Positions 1 to 10,336 are shown, numbered from the stretch's first letter. The stretch is DNA of 64,000 bases from Ningiella ruwaisensis (GCF_004798935.1 NZ_RAHT01000001.1:248001-312000), one strand, 5' to 3'. The notes: generated from the letters alone by a model not told the origin. Translations and numbers: made by a program.

Positions 1-340
1 ACTCGCCCCTTGACCAAAAATCAGGTGAAGTAAGGTCGCTAAACGCTAAACAGGTATTGCCTCGTCTTTGTGCAATATTTAAGGCGATAAATAAATAAAA
101 CAGAAAATGTGCGTCTTGTTGCAAGTTATCAGCAGCGGGCCTTTCGTTTGCAAGCGAAATAGAAGGCAAAGTCTCAATGTGCTGCAAGCAAAGTCCGGTC
201 AAATAACTCGCCATATAGAAGTCAATAGCTTCGATGTCTTCAATACTTTCCTGAAGCACAAGCATCATTTCATCGACACTTTCGAAAGGGAGCTTGATTA
301 ACCTGTTCTTGCTGCCAAATTCTGTATGCAAAATACCCAT
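1..340 (-). CDS. recD: RecD, exonuclease V alpha subunit (N-terminal part, cut by window edge)
   Basis: The first about 113 residues of a protein begin at the ATG at 340 and run off the left edge. Reading it out gives an acidic N-terminal region followed by a helix (FYLFIALNIAQRRGNTCLAF), which matches the RecD N-terminal domain that contacts RecBC; the helicase motifs lie outside the window. The start is 15 bases past the recB stop and in the same frame, so translation is probably coupled. RecD is the 5'-3' helicase of RecBCD. The gene order recC-recB-recD on one strand supports the call. A TTG directly after the recB stop is a possible alternative start, but the ATG fits the family better. 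Confidence 0.8.
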   Translation of the reverse strand, partial: MGILHTEFGSKNRLIKLPFESVDEMMLVLQESIEDIEAIDFYMASYLTGLCLQHIETLPSISLANERPAADNLQQDAHFLFYLFIALNIAQRRGNTCLAFSDLTSPDFWSRGE

Positions 341-355
341 GAATGAGTCTCTCAA

Positions 356-3300
356 TTATCCTTCGGTTATTTTATTGTTATCATGCGTAGTTGCCGCGAA
401 TGCATGATCGAGCTCTTCAATTAACTCAAGGGGGATCTCGGTAAAATATATACCTGTTTGCTTATTTACATCTGTGATGACACTTGCCTTATCTTCCTCA
501 CAAGCCTGCATCCCCCGAAGATACAAATAAAGAACGCCGCCAAAATGCGTCTTAAATTCATAGTTTTCAAGCGTAGATTTCAAGTAGCGGTGCATGGCAA
601 GACTGTAAAGTAAATATTGTAAGTCGTAGTCATGCATTTGAATGTTCCGGGCAATCTTGTCGGGAAGATAATCCTCGAAGCGATTGCCTAAATGAGTGGA
701 CTTATAGTCACAAACATAGAACTTCCCCCTGTATTCAAAACTTAAATCAATAAAGCCGTGTAACATTCCATCTAATTGGTCGTAAGAAATCGCCTTGGCA
801 GGCGTTTTAGAAAAACGATAATGCTGACTAACAGCATCACGATGGCGATTCAAACAAGCTTGCAGTGCTTTTGCATGAAGTTTTTGAATAGGTAGATAAA
901 ATTCAGCTTCTTTCAAACATTTATTACTATCAAGGTGTTTGAGCGAAAAGCTAAGCGTATTTTTTGCCTGCACATCGGGCTGCGTTTCCCAACTAAGAAT
1001 TACAGTGGCGTTTAGAATATTTTGCATCCAATCAGCAAACGCTTTTTGTAGGGAATGAGTATCTGCTTCGTTCAGTAATAACGACTGTTGTGTCTTTCTC
1101 GCCTTGTTACCTGCGATAGTGCTTAAAAAATTAGGGTATTTTTGCTCAATTTTAGTCAAAAGTTCATCATAATCTGCTTGAGAAAAATCCAGCCATTCCA
1201 AACAATCGTGCAAGATATTGCCGCTGAGCGCGCCTTTTATCATACTAAAACGCATTGTTTCTGATTCGGTTTCCACTTGCTCTTTGATACCTGACTGCGA
1301 CACTTCATCCTCATGGTCTTTATTGGTGTATGAAAGCGCGCTATCAGTCGAATCGAGCTGATTTTGCAAATGCATGGATTTTGATAGTTGTGTGAATGAG
1401 CTCATAAACCACGATTGTGTAATACTGCGAGAGAGCGTATTCACTCGAATTTCGACCTCATCATTTACAGGGGCTTTATGCACAGGCTGGCATACATCAC
1501 TTGCCATGCGCATGCTAATTACCTCGGTAGAGCTAAGATATTTTTGTTCAAACATATGTGCTAACTTTGCCCCGAAATTAATTTGAGGCTCAGTTTGGTC
1601 AGACGATTTATTTAAAATATCGCTCTGTTTATTGGCATTTATTTTGGCATTTATCAATTCGTTTGTAGATTCGCTTAAGGCAAACAGTCGGTGTATAGCA
1701 CTTTCATGCATGTTCTCGCTCACGAGCATGCCCAAATAGCATCTATAAATTGGGCGAGTCAAAGCCACGTATAATAAGCGAGTATCTTCTGCTATGTCTT
1801 CGCGCTCAGCGCGTTCCTCACTTGCTTGCGTAGGCCCCAAACGCATAACCAAGGCGTCATTGCTATCGTGATATCTCAGCGCGACTTTGGTGCTTTTACT
1901 TCTTAGCGTGTTGGCAAATGGGAGAAAAACAATCGGGTACTCAAGACCTTTTGATTTATGCTGCGTGACAATTTTAATTAGCCCATCGTCACTTTCCAGG
2001 CGAAGTTGCGCAGTATCACTTTGTTCAAGACCATTGATTTGGCGTTTGAGATATCTTAATTGCGAACTTTGCGTGGTGTAGGTAACAGCCGCCTGAGCCA
2101 TGATGTCGGCTAAATGCTGATAGTTAGTTAATGCGCGCTCTACCGAAAAGGGCATAGCTTGCGAATCAAAAGCGTGCTTTATAAGCTCGTTAAGCAGTGC
2201 GAATATCCCTTTTCGCTTCCATAACTGATGATAATCTGCTGTTTTTCGGTAAATGTTTTGCCAATGTGGATGAGTATTATCGTTGATGAGTTCCTGCGTC
2301 GATATGGATGGGTTGAGATAAAACAGCCCGGTACTTAAAGCAGCAATGCACTTGCGTTGATTATTCGTTGTGTGGATCGCATCTAACACGTAGTAAAGAT
2401 GCTTAGCTTCCTTTGACTCAAATAATGGGGACTTTTCACTTAAATAAACACTTGATAAGCCATTGGCAGACAAAAAGTCTTTAATCATTGTTGCTTCAAA
2501 TCCTGCGCGCACAAGTATCGCAATGTCTTTTGCTTCAACAGGCTTAATTACCCTATGAGACGAAGTTTGTGAAATATCTTCGTGTATTTGCCCGTCTGCC
2601 AATAAGCATTTTATTTCTTTCACCATCCAGTCGAGTATTTGATGACGCTGCTCATCAATACTGGTGCAATCTTTCTTAACAGAAATATCATCGCTTTGCT
2701 GTCGGTCATCAGCTGTTTCATTCGATTCTAAAAAAACATCTGCACAAATGAGTTGTAATGCCGACTGCCTGTGCTTTTCCTCAAAGGCCGGGTTATTTAC
2801 AACAAGCGCGCTCTGGGGTTTTAGCTTTCCTTGAGCTGCCTTAACCGCATGATATGCTATTGTGAAGTCAAAACTGGATCCTTGCTTGTCGTTAAATACA
2901 AAATTATAGGCATCAACCATATCCGGAGTTGAACGCCAGTTAGTATCCATCGACCAATGATGCTCTGCTTCGCTACCTGCTTTAAGATAGGTAAATACAT
3001 CCCCTCCCCTAAAGCCATAAATGGCTTGTTTGGGGTCACCAATCATAATGAGAAGTGGCTTAAATTCTGCATCATTTTGCACACCTTTATCATGCGGCTG
3101 ATTGTCAGTTTGATAAATACTGGCAAGAATCTGGTACTGCTGAGCATCCGTATCTTGAAATTCGTCTACAAGTGCTGCCGGAAACTGCGTTTGTAGCTGG
3201 CTACAGATAAAACCCGCTGTTTGCTTTTGTTTATTTTCTGCTGTCGAATCCGCATCTAACGCTTGCGCCACCAGGCGAATTAAATCATCAAAAGAAAGTA

Positions 3301-4417
3301 AACTTTGGTCTTGCATCATGTGTTGCACTTTACTTTTGACACTTTCAATGACCCAATACGCGCTTTCAAGTGCCAGACAATTACGTAAACGTCTGTCTAA
3401 GCGTTGTTTATTATCTCGTTTTACTTGATCAATAATCGGTGTATAGATGCTCTCATAAAGCGTCGTTAATTTATCCTGCCATGCATCGGGATACTTTTTC
3501 CGCCGACTGCTTCCCAGTAAAGCTTCTAGACTTTTGTGCGTTATCTGACTTGCTAAAGAAGATTCAAAACCACTTTCAAGGCTCTGTTCGTAAAGTTGTT
3601 CAGCCTCTGACTCATTTAAAAACATGCTTTGACTTAAACACTCTAGGGCTTGATTAATTTCAGTTTGAATCTTGCTTCTATTTTTTGGATTATCCACTAG
3701 CCCGGCAAACCAAAAATCTTGCTCGCGTAAATGTTTGATAAGCAAATCTCGGGAGAATCGCTGAGCTTGCCAATGCTCATTCGCTTCGGCGACAAACTCG
3801 TGCCAAACTTCATCAGGGCGAGTTAAACGTAACTCACCCTGATGATAAAAAACCGTCTGAAATACGTCAAAAAAGTGCCTGGGCGTATGCCAAGCTTGCT
3901 CTTTAAGCAATAAAAAATCGCGGCTGTTTTTTTGTAAAGCAATAATATAATCGCCTATACATTGCTGGTAGAGGCGTGAAATGTCCGGCGTAACTTGCGC
4001 ATTTGCATCATGCTGTAAGCTGGCAGAAAATTGCGTTAGCACGCGTTGGCAAAACCCGTGAATAGTAAATATTGATGCATCGTCGATGTTTAATTTAGCA
4101 CTTTGTAAGCGATTGAAGGCTTCGTTTTCTTCAGCCGCTTGCTTAAGGTGCCTGACAAACTCATCTTCAGTATGCCATTTATCAAGCACCTCATCGATAA
4201 ACTCTGACACTCTGGATTTAATTTCATCTGTGGCAGCCTCGGTAAAGGTCATTACCAATATTTGATTAACACTTAAATTGCGCTCAACTAACAAACGCAC
4301 ATATAAACGAGTAATATTAAACGTTTTTCCCGTGCCAGCACTTGCTTCAATGAGATGCTTGCCTTCTAATGGGAGCGTCGTCGGGTTAAGCGCCTTTACT
4401 GCTTTGTCATTACGCAT
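356..4417 (-). CDS. recB: RecB, exonuclease V beta subunit (helicase-nuclease)
   Basis: This is a 1353-residue SF1A helicase with a C-terminal nuclease, the 3'-5' motor and only nuclease of RecBCD, acting in double-strand-break repair and degradation of foreign linear DNA. Visible motifs are Walker A ASAGTGKT (about residues 25-32), TFTEAA, the Walker B-type VDEFQDTD, GDPKQAIYGFRGGD, TQHKSKGLEYP and LLYVALTR. Near the C-terminus GFIDL and CDYKS (about D1224 and D1237/K1239) carry the nuclease metal ligands, so the protein looks catalytically intact. I chose the ATG at 4417 rather than the open-frame start at 4474. It has a GGAG ribosome site, begins with residues homologous to the family and overlaps recC by 8 bases, giving translational coupling. 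It is longer than E. coli RecB (1180), mostly through Gln/Ser-rich insertions. Confidence 0.95.
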   Translation of the reverse strand: MRNDKAVKALNPTTLPLEGKHLIEASAGTGKTFNITRLYVRLLVERNLSVNQILVMTFTEAATDEIKSRVSEFIDEVLDKWHTEDEFVRHLKQAAEENEAFNRLQSAKLNIDDASIFTIHGFCQRVLTQFSASLQHDANAQVTPDISRLYQQCIGDYIIALQKNSRDFLLLKEQAWHTPRHFFDVFQTVFYHQGELRLTRPDEVWHEFVAEANEHWQAQRFSRDLLIKHLREQDFWFAGLVDNPKNRSKIQTEINQALECLSQSMFLNESEAEQLYEQSLESGFESSLASQITHKSLEALLGSSRRKKYPDAWQDKLTTLYESIYTPIIDQVKRDNKQRLDRRLRNCLALESAYWVIESVKSKVQHMMQDQSLLSFDDLIRLVAQALDADSTAENKQKQTAGFICSQLQTQFPAALVDEFQDTDAQQYQILASIYQTDNQPHDKGVQNDAEFKPLLIMIGDPKQAIYGFRGGDVFTYLKAGSEAEHHWSMDTNWRSTPDMVDAYNFVFNDKQGSSFDFTIAYHAVKAAQGKLKPQSALVVNNPAFEEKHRQSALQLICADVFLESNETADDRQQSDDISVKKDCTSIDEQRHQILDWMVKEIKCLLADGQIHEDISQTSSHRVIKPVEAKDIAILVRAGFEATMIKDFLSANGLSSVYLSEKSPLFESKEAKHLYYVLDAIHTTNNQRKCIAALSTGLFYLNPSISTQELINDNTHPHWQNIYRKTADYHQLWKRKGIFALLNELIKHAFDSQAMPFSVERALTNYQHLADIMAQAAVTYTTQSSQLRYLKRQINGLEQSDTAQLRLESDDGLIKIVTQHKSKGLEYPIVFLPFANTLRSKSTKVALRYHDSNDALVMRLGPTQASEERAEREDIAEDTRLLYVALTRPIYRCYLGMLVSENMHESAIHRLFALSESTNELINAKINANKQSDILNKSSDQTEPQINFGAKLAHMFEQKYLSSTEVISMRMASDVCQPVHKAPVNDEVEIRVNTLSRSITQSWFMSSFTQLSKSMHLQNQLDSTDSALSYTNKDHEDEVSQSGIKEQVETESETMRFSMIKGALSGNILHDCLEWLDFSQADYDELLTKIEQKYPNFLSTIAGNKARKTQQSLLLNEADTHSLQKAFADWMQNILNATVILSWETQPDVQAKNTLSFSLKHLDSNKCLKEAEFYLPIQKLHAKALQACLNRHRDAVSQHYRFSKTPAKAISYDQLDGMLHGFIDLSFEYRGKFYVCDYKSTHLGNRFEDYLPDKIARNIQMHDYDLQYLLYSLAMHRYLKSTLENYEFKTHFGGVLYLYLRGMQACEEDKASVITDVNKQTGIYFTEIPLELIEELDHAFAATTHDNNKITEG

Positions 4418-7400
4418 TATGAGACACTCCCTGTTGGATATCGGGGAAAAGAGCATCAAGTTGCTCAGTAGCAAGTGCCGGAATACCTAAATCAAACATA
4501 GGCAGATAAACCTGCTCATATATGCTCAATAAGTGCCTTTCGAGTTTCATGACCTTACCGAAAAGGTAGTCAAAATAAGGATCCTTACACAGCGCGTCAT
4601 AAGGCGTATGTTTACCTGCATTTTCTGCCTGTTTTTGCCACACACCTTGAAAGGTCTTGCTAGCCAAAAGTGCATCAGTATTTTGATGATTGGCAATAAA
4701 ACCGCTGGTGTTTTCATCGCTGGTTTCATTTTTAGTATGGGCATTTTTAAATATTTTCAGCATCTCATCAATTAAAAGCGGGTTGACAAAAAGCGCCTTG
4801 CGCTTACCTTTTAAAAACCACTGAATAAGATAATAGAGCAAGGTTTTAGCCTGCGCAGGGTTAAGTCGTGGTAGTGGCTCGTTAAAGACTTTTATCTTTC
4901 CCCTGTATGCTTTGGCGAACATAATACTCGCAGCGGGCAACAAAGAATGGTCGCTCTTGGAAGCAAATTCTGCCTGGGAGGATATGAGCGAATTACAATA
5001 CACAATATATTTAACCCAAGCGGTGATTTTATCTTTTGTTTTTAGACTTTGCTTATAAATAAGGTGAACGAAATTTGACTCGTTATCGACTTGGCATTGC
5101 ACTTTTAGCGTATAGCGCTGCTGGACAGAAGCTAAGGGAATTGCGACATCAAACTCGTTTTGAAAAACGCTTAGGCGTCTGTTTTCAAAGGCTTCTCGTA
5201 TGAGCTCTTCTATCTCTTGCCTGTGTTGCTCAATGTTGTTCTCGATGTCTGCAAAATCGGGCAGTTCACCGCTTAATTGCAAGTATCGAGACCACTGTTC
5301 CAACGCCAGACTCTGCTTAGCCCAATTATCCTCCGTTTCTGCGTCAGAAGCGTTTGTGCTCAATGTTGATTGCAATCTTGATTGTAGAATTTGTGCAAAA
5401 TGACTGCGCATTTTGTACTCGCTTAAAGGACTAAAATCAAAGGCTTGCTCAAATTCATTTTCGTCTAGCTCTGAAAAATGCAGGTTTAGCGTCTTGTTTG
5501 CGAAATACTGCATGGGAGCCTTAAAAAAATGCACCAATTCTTCAGCGTCAATATAATTTGTGTCCGACTGGCGCGACTCAGTATCAACTGTCTCAGGCTT
5601 GTGATTGAGTTCTTCTAACTGCTCTGGCTTATTCTCTCTTTCATCGCTTGTTTGCCGGTATAAACTTTTTGCATGTCTCGCCCATCCAGATTCAAACGAA
5701 CCTTGCCAATGCTCATCACCGGAGAAAGCCTTCAAACTAAAGGCGTGCAAGGGGTGCTCTATTATCCGGATGGATTGTTCACCATAGTGCTTGTGACAAT
5801 GACTCACCAACTCCTGAAGCACCAAACTGGGTGATTGCTTAGCATTTGTTTGTACGTTTCGATGCTGATAGCTTAAATACAAATGTTTGCGGGCCGAAAT
5901 TAGTGCTTCCAGAAACAAATACCGATCGTCGTTACGGCGCGACCTATCTCCCACTCTGCCAGATGCTTTTGCCATCAAATCAAGTTCAGAAGGATAGGCA
6001 TGGCGAGGAAAGCTATTTTGATTGAGTCCCAATATTGCCACTATCTTAAATGGTATTGTTCGAAGCGGCATCATCGAGCAAAAGGTAATTTTACCTGCCA
6101 TAAAGCCAGATTTTGTCTCGGGAATGGAAAGCCCCTGTTGCAAGGCCAGTTTAAGTTCGCTTAAGCTAATTTTATTATCAAAGTCTGCAAGCAAGGCATT
6201 TTCTGAAATAGCTTTAAAGGCTCGGGAAAGCAACACAAAATCAAATTCACTTTCTTCGTTTTGAAAAAAGCTTTTTTCAAGCAATTGATTAAGGTATGCA
6301 TGCCAATCAGATATGCTTCTGTCAATCTGTAAACTATGACTAAGCTTTTGTAAATGGGCAATAAAGCGTATTAACTTACCAAGTGTTTGTTGCGCCTGCC
6401 CTTCTACACAGTGAGCAATGGCAAGCTGATTGGCAATTAAGGTTTCACGCGGTTGCAAGGTGCCATTTAAAAGCCGCGTTAAGCCCCAATCCCAGGTATG
6501 TTTATAAAGGGTTTCGTTCGCAAGGGTTTCATGCGCAACGCTTTTATCTACACCCATAGTTTGTGCTTTTTGTGTCGCATCTAAACCAAAGCTGATACAA
6601 GCTTGTTCAACCCAAGCCCGACAAAACTGAGTATCTGTGGCGCTCAAATCAAAGGCTTGCATGAGGCTGGGCGTTTCTAATAGTTGTAAAAGTTGATCAG
6701 CACTAAAGCGTGAGGACGGTAAATTTAAGAGCATCATAAACGCGTTGATCGTCGACTGCGATTCAATCGGCTTGCGGTCTGAAATACTGGTGGCTAGGCT
6801 AAGTGCATCCTGGCTTTCAAATATTCCTTTTATATAAGGACTGTATTGTTCAATCGCAGGACACATAACAATTATGTCGCTAAGCTGTAATTCAGCATCT
6901 TCGTTTAATTGTGCAAATAAAAAGTCCTTTAGAACCTGTAATTCACGCACCTGATGATGACAGGCATGCACATGAATATTGCTTGGAGCATTAAATTGCC
7001 TGGAATTAAGAGAGGAGGCCTTGTCTTCATCGAGCGCCTGCGACTGGTCAGGCGCAAAATTTAAAATATCTTGCTGTAGGGTCTGCAGTAAGTGCCTGGC
7101 TTGCGTATCGTTTTCTGCTGGCGATTCAAACGCACTGAATTCATGATGTTGGCAATCTAGTAAAAGCTTCAGCAAATCACGGCCTTGCTGCCCAAAGTTG
7201 CGAAGTAAGGGGTGCACATGGATTTCGTCAGCCCAATTTTGCGCTTTATTGCGACGCATTTGAGCAGCAATTGCTTTGTCAGACTTGGCATCGGCCCAGT
7301 AATCTATGGATGGATTTAAATGAAACCAGTGAACGTTGATATGCTTGGCAATGACATCAAAAAAACGCAGATAGATAGGTGGAAGACTATTTATGGCAAA

Positions 7401-8138
7401 CAAATAAATGTCTTTAGGTAATACACCATCAAGCATATCGGATTGAATGGGTGCTTCTAGTAAACGCATGGCTTCAAGCTGGAGTGAAACAGGATGTTCG
7501 GGTACAGACGACGTGAGTGTGTGCCAAAACCACTTCTGCCATTCATAGCAAACAGCAGAAAATGTATCCTTGTTATCTAACGAAAAATCCTCGTGCTTAT
7601 CCCACGCCACAATCCAATCCGAACGAAAAACCAAATATTGTTCAAACAGGTCGGCAAGTTGCATTGCAAAGCGAAATTGCTTTTGAGATTTCAGTATTTG
7701 TTCAGACTGACGTTGCGTCGCTTGATTAGCGTCATCTTCGTGTGTAAAAAATTGATTGATAGCATCAAAATACGGGCTTTGCTTAAAATCATCGCTGTGA
7801 AGAATGCTTAAGATGCGCCACACCATTACCTCGCGTTTATAGGGAGACTGTTGCGGTACCCGCGTCGTTGCATTTTCAACTGAACTACCCTCTACAACTG
7901 CTTGATTGGCTAAAATGCTGCGGCATGTTTCCCAGATAAAGCGAGTGGGTAAAGGAAAATCAAACTGCATGGCAATTCCCCGCTTTTGCGCAAGAGACAA
8001 GGATAAATAATGCTGCATGCCGGTATGCTGAACCAATAGCATTCGAGGGCTAAAAACGGAAACTGGCTTATTAGCAAGCACTGCATCGAGTAGGCTAACG
8101 AGGTGTTCTATCCGATTAGAGGGGTATAAGTACAGCAT
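4410..8138 (-). CDS. recC: RecC, exonuclease V gamma subunit
   Basis: This 1242-residue protein is the RecC scaffold of RecBCD, which splits the duplex and recognises Chi. The N-terminus has the family pattern (YPSNRIEHLV, LLVQHTGMQHYLSL, FPLPTRFIW), followed by degenerate helicase-like domains (VMCPAIEQYSPYI; ILGLNQNSFPRHAYPSELDLMA; GRVGDRSRRNDDRYLFLEAL). No Walker A is present, as expected because RecC helicase domains are inactive. It is somewhat longer than E. coli RecC (1122). The stop overlaps the recB start by 8 bases. Neither gene before it nor a LexA-type box was seen upstream, so expression is probably constitutive. Confidence 0.95.
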   Translation of the reverse strand: MLYLYPSNRIEHLVSLLDAVLANKPVSVFSPRMLLVQHTGMQHYLSLSLAQKRGIAMQFDFPLPTRFIWETCRSILANQAVVEGSSVENATTRVPQQSPYKREVMVWRILSILHSDDFKQSPYFDAINQFFTHEDDANQATQRQSEQILKSQKQFRFAMQLADLFEQYLVFRSDWIVAWDKHEDFSLDNKDTFSAVCYEWQKWFWHTLTSSVPEHPVSLQLEAMRLLEAPIQSDMLDGVLPKDIYLFAINSLPPIYLRFFDVIAKHINVHWFHLNPSIDYWADAKSDKAIAAQMRRNKAQNWADEIHVHPLLRNFGQQGRDLLKLLLDCQHHEFSAFESPAENDTQARHLLQTLQQDILNFAPDQSQALDEDKASSLNSRQFNAPSNIHVHACHHQVRELQVLKDFLFAQLNEDAELQLSDIIVMCPAIEQYSPYIKGIFESQDALSLATSISDRKPIESQSTINAFMMLLNLPSSRFSADQLLQLLETPSLMQAFDLSATDTQFCRAWVEQACISFGLDATQKAQTMGVDKSVAHETLANETLYKHTWDWGLTRLLNGTLQPRETLIANQLAIAHCVEGQAQQTLGKLIRFIAHLQKLSHSLQIDRSISDWHAYLNQLLEKSFFQNEESEFDFVLLSRAFKAISENALLADFDNKISLSELKLALQQGLSIPETKSGFMAGKITFCSMMPLRTIPFKIVAILGLNQNSFPRHAYPSELDLMAKASGRVGDRSRRNDDRYLFLEALISARKHLYLSYQHRNVQTNAKQSPSLVLQELVSHCHKHYGEQSIRIIEHPLHAFSLKAFSGDEHWQGSFESGWARHAKSLYRQTSDERENKPEQLEELNHKPETVDTESRQSDTNYIDAEELVHFFKAPMQYFANKTLNLHFSELDENEFEQAFDFSPLSEYKMRSHFAQILQSRLQSTLSTNASDAETEDNWAKQSLALEQWSRYLQLSGELPDFADIENNIEQHRQEIEELIREAFENRRLSVFQNEFDVAIPLASVQQRYTLKVQCQVDNESNFVHLIYKQSLKTKDKITAWVKYIVYCNSLISSQAEFASKSDHSLLPAASIMFAKAYRGKIKVFNEPLPRLNPAQAKTLLYYLIQWFLKGKRKALFVNPLLIDEMLKIFKNAHTKNETSDENTSGFIANHQNTDALLASKTFQGVWQKQAENAGKHTPYDALCKDPYFDYLFGKVMKLERHLLSIYEQVYLPMFDLGIPALATEQLDALFPDIQQGVSHNA

Positions 8139-8685
8139 TACGCATCCTGTTGCGATATAAAAGCGAAAAATCTATGCAGAATCAATATGGCATATCAGAA
8201 GCATTTTTAACAGAGTAATACCCTTCGAGCGGGGCAAAATTAATCAACAGACTGGAATAAACATGAAGGAGGCTACACGCTTACAGGACACGAGCAAGCG
8301 TGTAGCCAAAACTTTAACGAAGCACCATTCCTTGCTGCTTAACGTCAAAGCACACACAACACTTAAGCAGTTGCAAATTCGTTGCCAATATTTAAATATA
8401 AGCATAATCATAAACTTAGTGATTGAGTGCAAAACTTAGCTCGGCGCTTATCTCCAAATTGGTGCAAACTGCGGTGAAATTGCACCTAAATTGCGCCACG
8501 ATTTATCATCTTGTTTTATATTTCGGTTTTATACTATCGGGCTGTACAATTAACACTGTAAGTGACTCGGCATACAAAACAGCGCATAAATTGGCATATA
8601 AGTCAGCACAAATGTCGACAGCATCAAGCAAGACATGTTTATTTTTGCGATTTTAATACCTTAAGAACAAAAAGAAGGAAAAACA
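8139..8685. other. Intergenic region between divergent recC and dut
   Basis: These 547 bases separate the divergent recC (-) and dut (+). They must hold both promoters, although I could not place a convincing -35/-10 pair. They contain one perfect 12-bp inverted repeat (8271-8307). A TTG-initiated reading frame at 8423-8656 has a hydrophobic stretch ending in LSGC, like a lipoprotein signal, but it has no ribosome site and a low-complexity tail, so I do not call it a gene. The coaBC (dfp) gene often found before dut in gammaproteobacteria is absent here. Confidence 0.6.
8271..8307. repeat. Perfect 12-bp inverted repeat (hairpin), no T-tract
   Basis: The arms GGCTACACGCTT (8271-8282) and AAGCGTGTAGCC (8296-8307) are exact reverse complements around a 13-base loop. 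Neither strand has a T-run after the stem, so it is not a normal intrinsic terminator. It lies about 130 bases before recC and 380 before dut. It could be a leader-RNA hairpin for recC, a protein operator or a remnant of a mobile repeat. Confidence 0.6.
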
Positions 8686-9141
8686 ATGCAGCAAGTAGAA
8701 GTCAAAATTTTAGATGACAGAATAGGCAAGGAAATTCCGCTACCGACCTACGCGACAGAAGGAAGCGCAGGTGTCGACTTACGCGCATGCATTGATGAGG
8801 AGATCACGCTTAAACCTGGTCAAACAGAGCTGATTCCAACAGGCATCGCCATTCACATGAAAAACACAAATATGGCGGCGACGATTTTACCTCGCTCGGG
8901 CTTAGGACATAAAAAAGGAATTGTACTTGGCAATTTGGTTGGGCTAATTGATTCAGATTATCAGGGACAGCTTTTTATATCCTGCTGGAATCGAGGTCAG
9001 GAAAGCTACACTATTGAAGTTGCAGAGCGTATTGCGCAACTGGTCTTTTTACCGGTTATTCAACCGCGTTTTGTAGTGGTTGATGACTTTGAAAGTAGCG
9101 ATCGCGGTGAAGGTGGCTTTGGCTCATCAGGCACGAAGTAG
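8686..9141 (+). CDS. dut: Deoxyuridine 5'-triphosphate nucleotidohydrolase (dUTPase)
   Basis: This 151-residue trimeric dUTPase hydrolyses dUTP to dUMP and pyrophosphate, keeping uracil out of DNA and supplying dUMP for thymidylate synthesis. All five family motifs are visible: GVDLRA (29-34), PRSGLG (69-74), the GLIDSDYQG region (86-94) with the catalytic Asp, the ERIAQLVF region (114-121), and the C-terminal Gly-rich [10 protein letters not shown] (140-149). The length is typical of bacterial Dut. The start has a good ribosome site (AGAAGG). It stands alone on the plus strand and ends just before a strong hairpin terminator. Confidence 0.97.
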   Translation: MQQVEVKILDDRIGKEIPLPTYATEGSAGVDLRACIDEEITLKPGQTELIPTGIAIHMKNTNMAATILPRSGLGHKKGIVLGNLVGLIDSDYQGQLFISCWNRGQESYTIEVAERIAQLVFLPVIQPRFVVVDDFESSDRGEGGFGSSGTK

Positions 9142-9148
9142 TAGGCAG

Positions 9149-9178
9149 GAAAAACCCGCCAAAAAAAGGCGGGTTTTT
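9149..9178. terminator. Bidirectional intrinsic terminator between dut and porin
   Basis: The stem AAAAACCCGCC/GGCGGGTTTTT encloses an A-rich loop, with a T-run on the plus strand and, reading the other way, on the minus strand as well. It lies 8 bases after the dut stop and 16 bases after the stop of the converging porin gene, so it can end both transcripts. Confidence 0.92.
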
Positions 9179-9193
9179 AATTCACAATCTCGT

Positions 9194-10336
9194 TTAAAAC
9201 ACGTAGTTTACGCTAATGTTTATCAAAGTAGTGTCTTCAGCTGTGTTGATATCGGCTGGATTATCAATTTTATTGTCATAACGACTGACTTCAGCTTTAA
9301 GCGCTACATTAGTATCAAAGTCGTATCTCAGGCCAACAGTTATCATGGAGAATTCTTCCATAAAGAAGCCCTGAAGCCCCGCTACAGCTTGCATTAAACC
9401 GGGTTGAAACTCAGGTGGAAATGCAGCCACTTGGTCCAGGAATTTAAAATCCTGATTACCATCACGCGTTTCGTAAGTGAGATGCGGCGTCCACTTGCCT
9501 AAGCGCATGCCAGCGGTGACATACCATGCGATATCTTCAGGAGAAAACGAATCTTCCGTTTCAACTGAGGTCAGTTCGCCGGAAACAAACCAGTCAAAGT
9601 TATCGTATTCTAATCCAAGGCCTAAAAAGACACCCTGGTCGTCAACGAGAGCTAAGTCATCTGCTAAACCCGGCGCCAAAGGAGCCAGGTTTGCAATAGC
9701 ACCATCAACCAAAACTTGTGAGAAGCTATTGTTCGCTCTACCCGCGACGATACGTGCTTTAAATGATTCATAGGTGGTTTCAAGACTTAGATTGATCAAC
9801 TCGTCTGCTTCGACCGAGCCACCGCTCACAGATTCATTGTATTCCCCGAGTGAAAGCTGGAAAGCAACTTCCCAGTCTCCAAGGTAACTGCTGTAGTCAT
9901 AGCGAACACCATTAAAATTATTAAATGGCACGTTATATACCGAACGTGGAGCTGTGATCCAATGATACGAGTAGCCAACATCAAGAGATGATGAATATCT
10001 AAAAACTGGCGTTCTTAATCGGCCTGCACTTATGCTGCTTGTATCGTTGATTGCATAAGTCAGGTAGGCCCACTCAAATTCCGCTTCGTAATTTTCAGCA
10101 CCTCTTGCCACTATCTGTGCAGTTGCTGTCACGTTCTCATTCACATCTCCAGAAATTTGAAGCGCGAACAATGAACCATTACTAAAATCAACGCTGTCAT
10201 CGTAGCCATATAGACCACTTTCGTCAGTTGTCATCCCCGCGGTAAAATTGGCAAAGCCATTGATGCGCACATCAGCATTTACGGCTGTTGAAACGCTTAG
10301 TGCCATAAGTGAAATCGGTAATAAGTATTTTTTCAT
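9194..10336 (-). CDS. Outer-membrane porin-like beta-barrel protein, copy B
   Basis: This 380-residue protein has a signal peptide ending in NADVRINGFAN, a series of alternating aromatic beta-strands and a C-terminal Tyr-Val-Phe, the outer-membrane barrel (BAM) signal. The pattern fits a trimeric-porin-type outer-membrane protein; substrate specificity cannot be read. It follows the small PstS-like gene by 11 bases and is clearly a paralogue of the 380-residue protein at 10821-11963: both have DVR.NGFAN, SLFALQ.SGD, QIVARGA, SAGRLR.P, SLDVGYSYHWITAP and end in NYVF. The pairing with a phosphate-binding-like protein suggests, but does not prove, a role in anion or phosphate uptake. Confidence 0.8.
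   Translation of the reverse strand: MKKYLLPISLMALSVSTAVNADVRINGFANFTAGMTTDESGLYGYDDSVDFSNGSLFALQISGDVNENVTATAQIVARGAENYEAEFEWAYLTYAINDTSSISAGRLRTPVFRYSSSLDVGYSYHWITAPRSVYNVPFNNFNGVRYDYSSYLGDWEVAFQLSLGEYNESVSGGSVEADELINLSLETTYESFKARIVAGRANNSFSQVLVDGAIANLAPLAPGLADDLALVDDQGVFLGLGLEYDNFDWFVSGELTSVETEDSFSPEDIAWYVTAGMRLGKWTPHLTYETRDGNQDFKFLDQVAAFPPEFQPGLMQAVAGLQGFFMEEFSMITVGLRYDFDTNVALKAEVSRYDNKIDNPADINTAEDTTLINISVNYVF

Noticed and set aside
107-301. 64-residue plus-strand frame
   Set aside because: It lies antisense to the clear recD N-terminus and has no family pattern.
8423-8656. 77-residue frame with a lipobox-like LSGC after a hydrophobic stretch
   Set aside because: TTG start, no ribosome site, low-complexity tail with near-repeats of AYKTAHKLAYKSA, and only 29 bases before dut; most likely chance.
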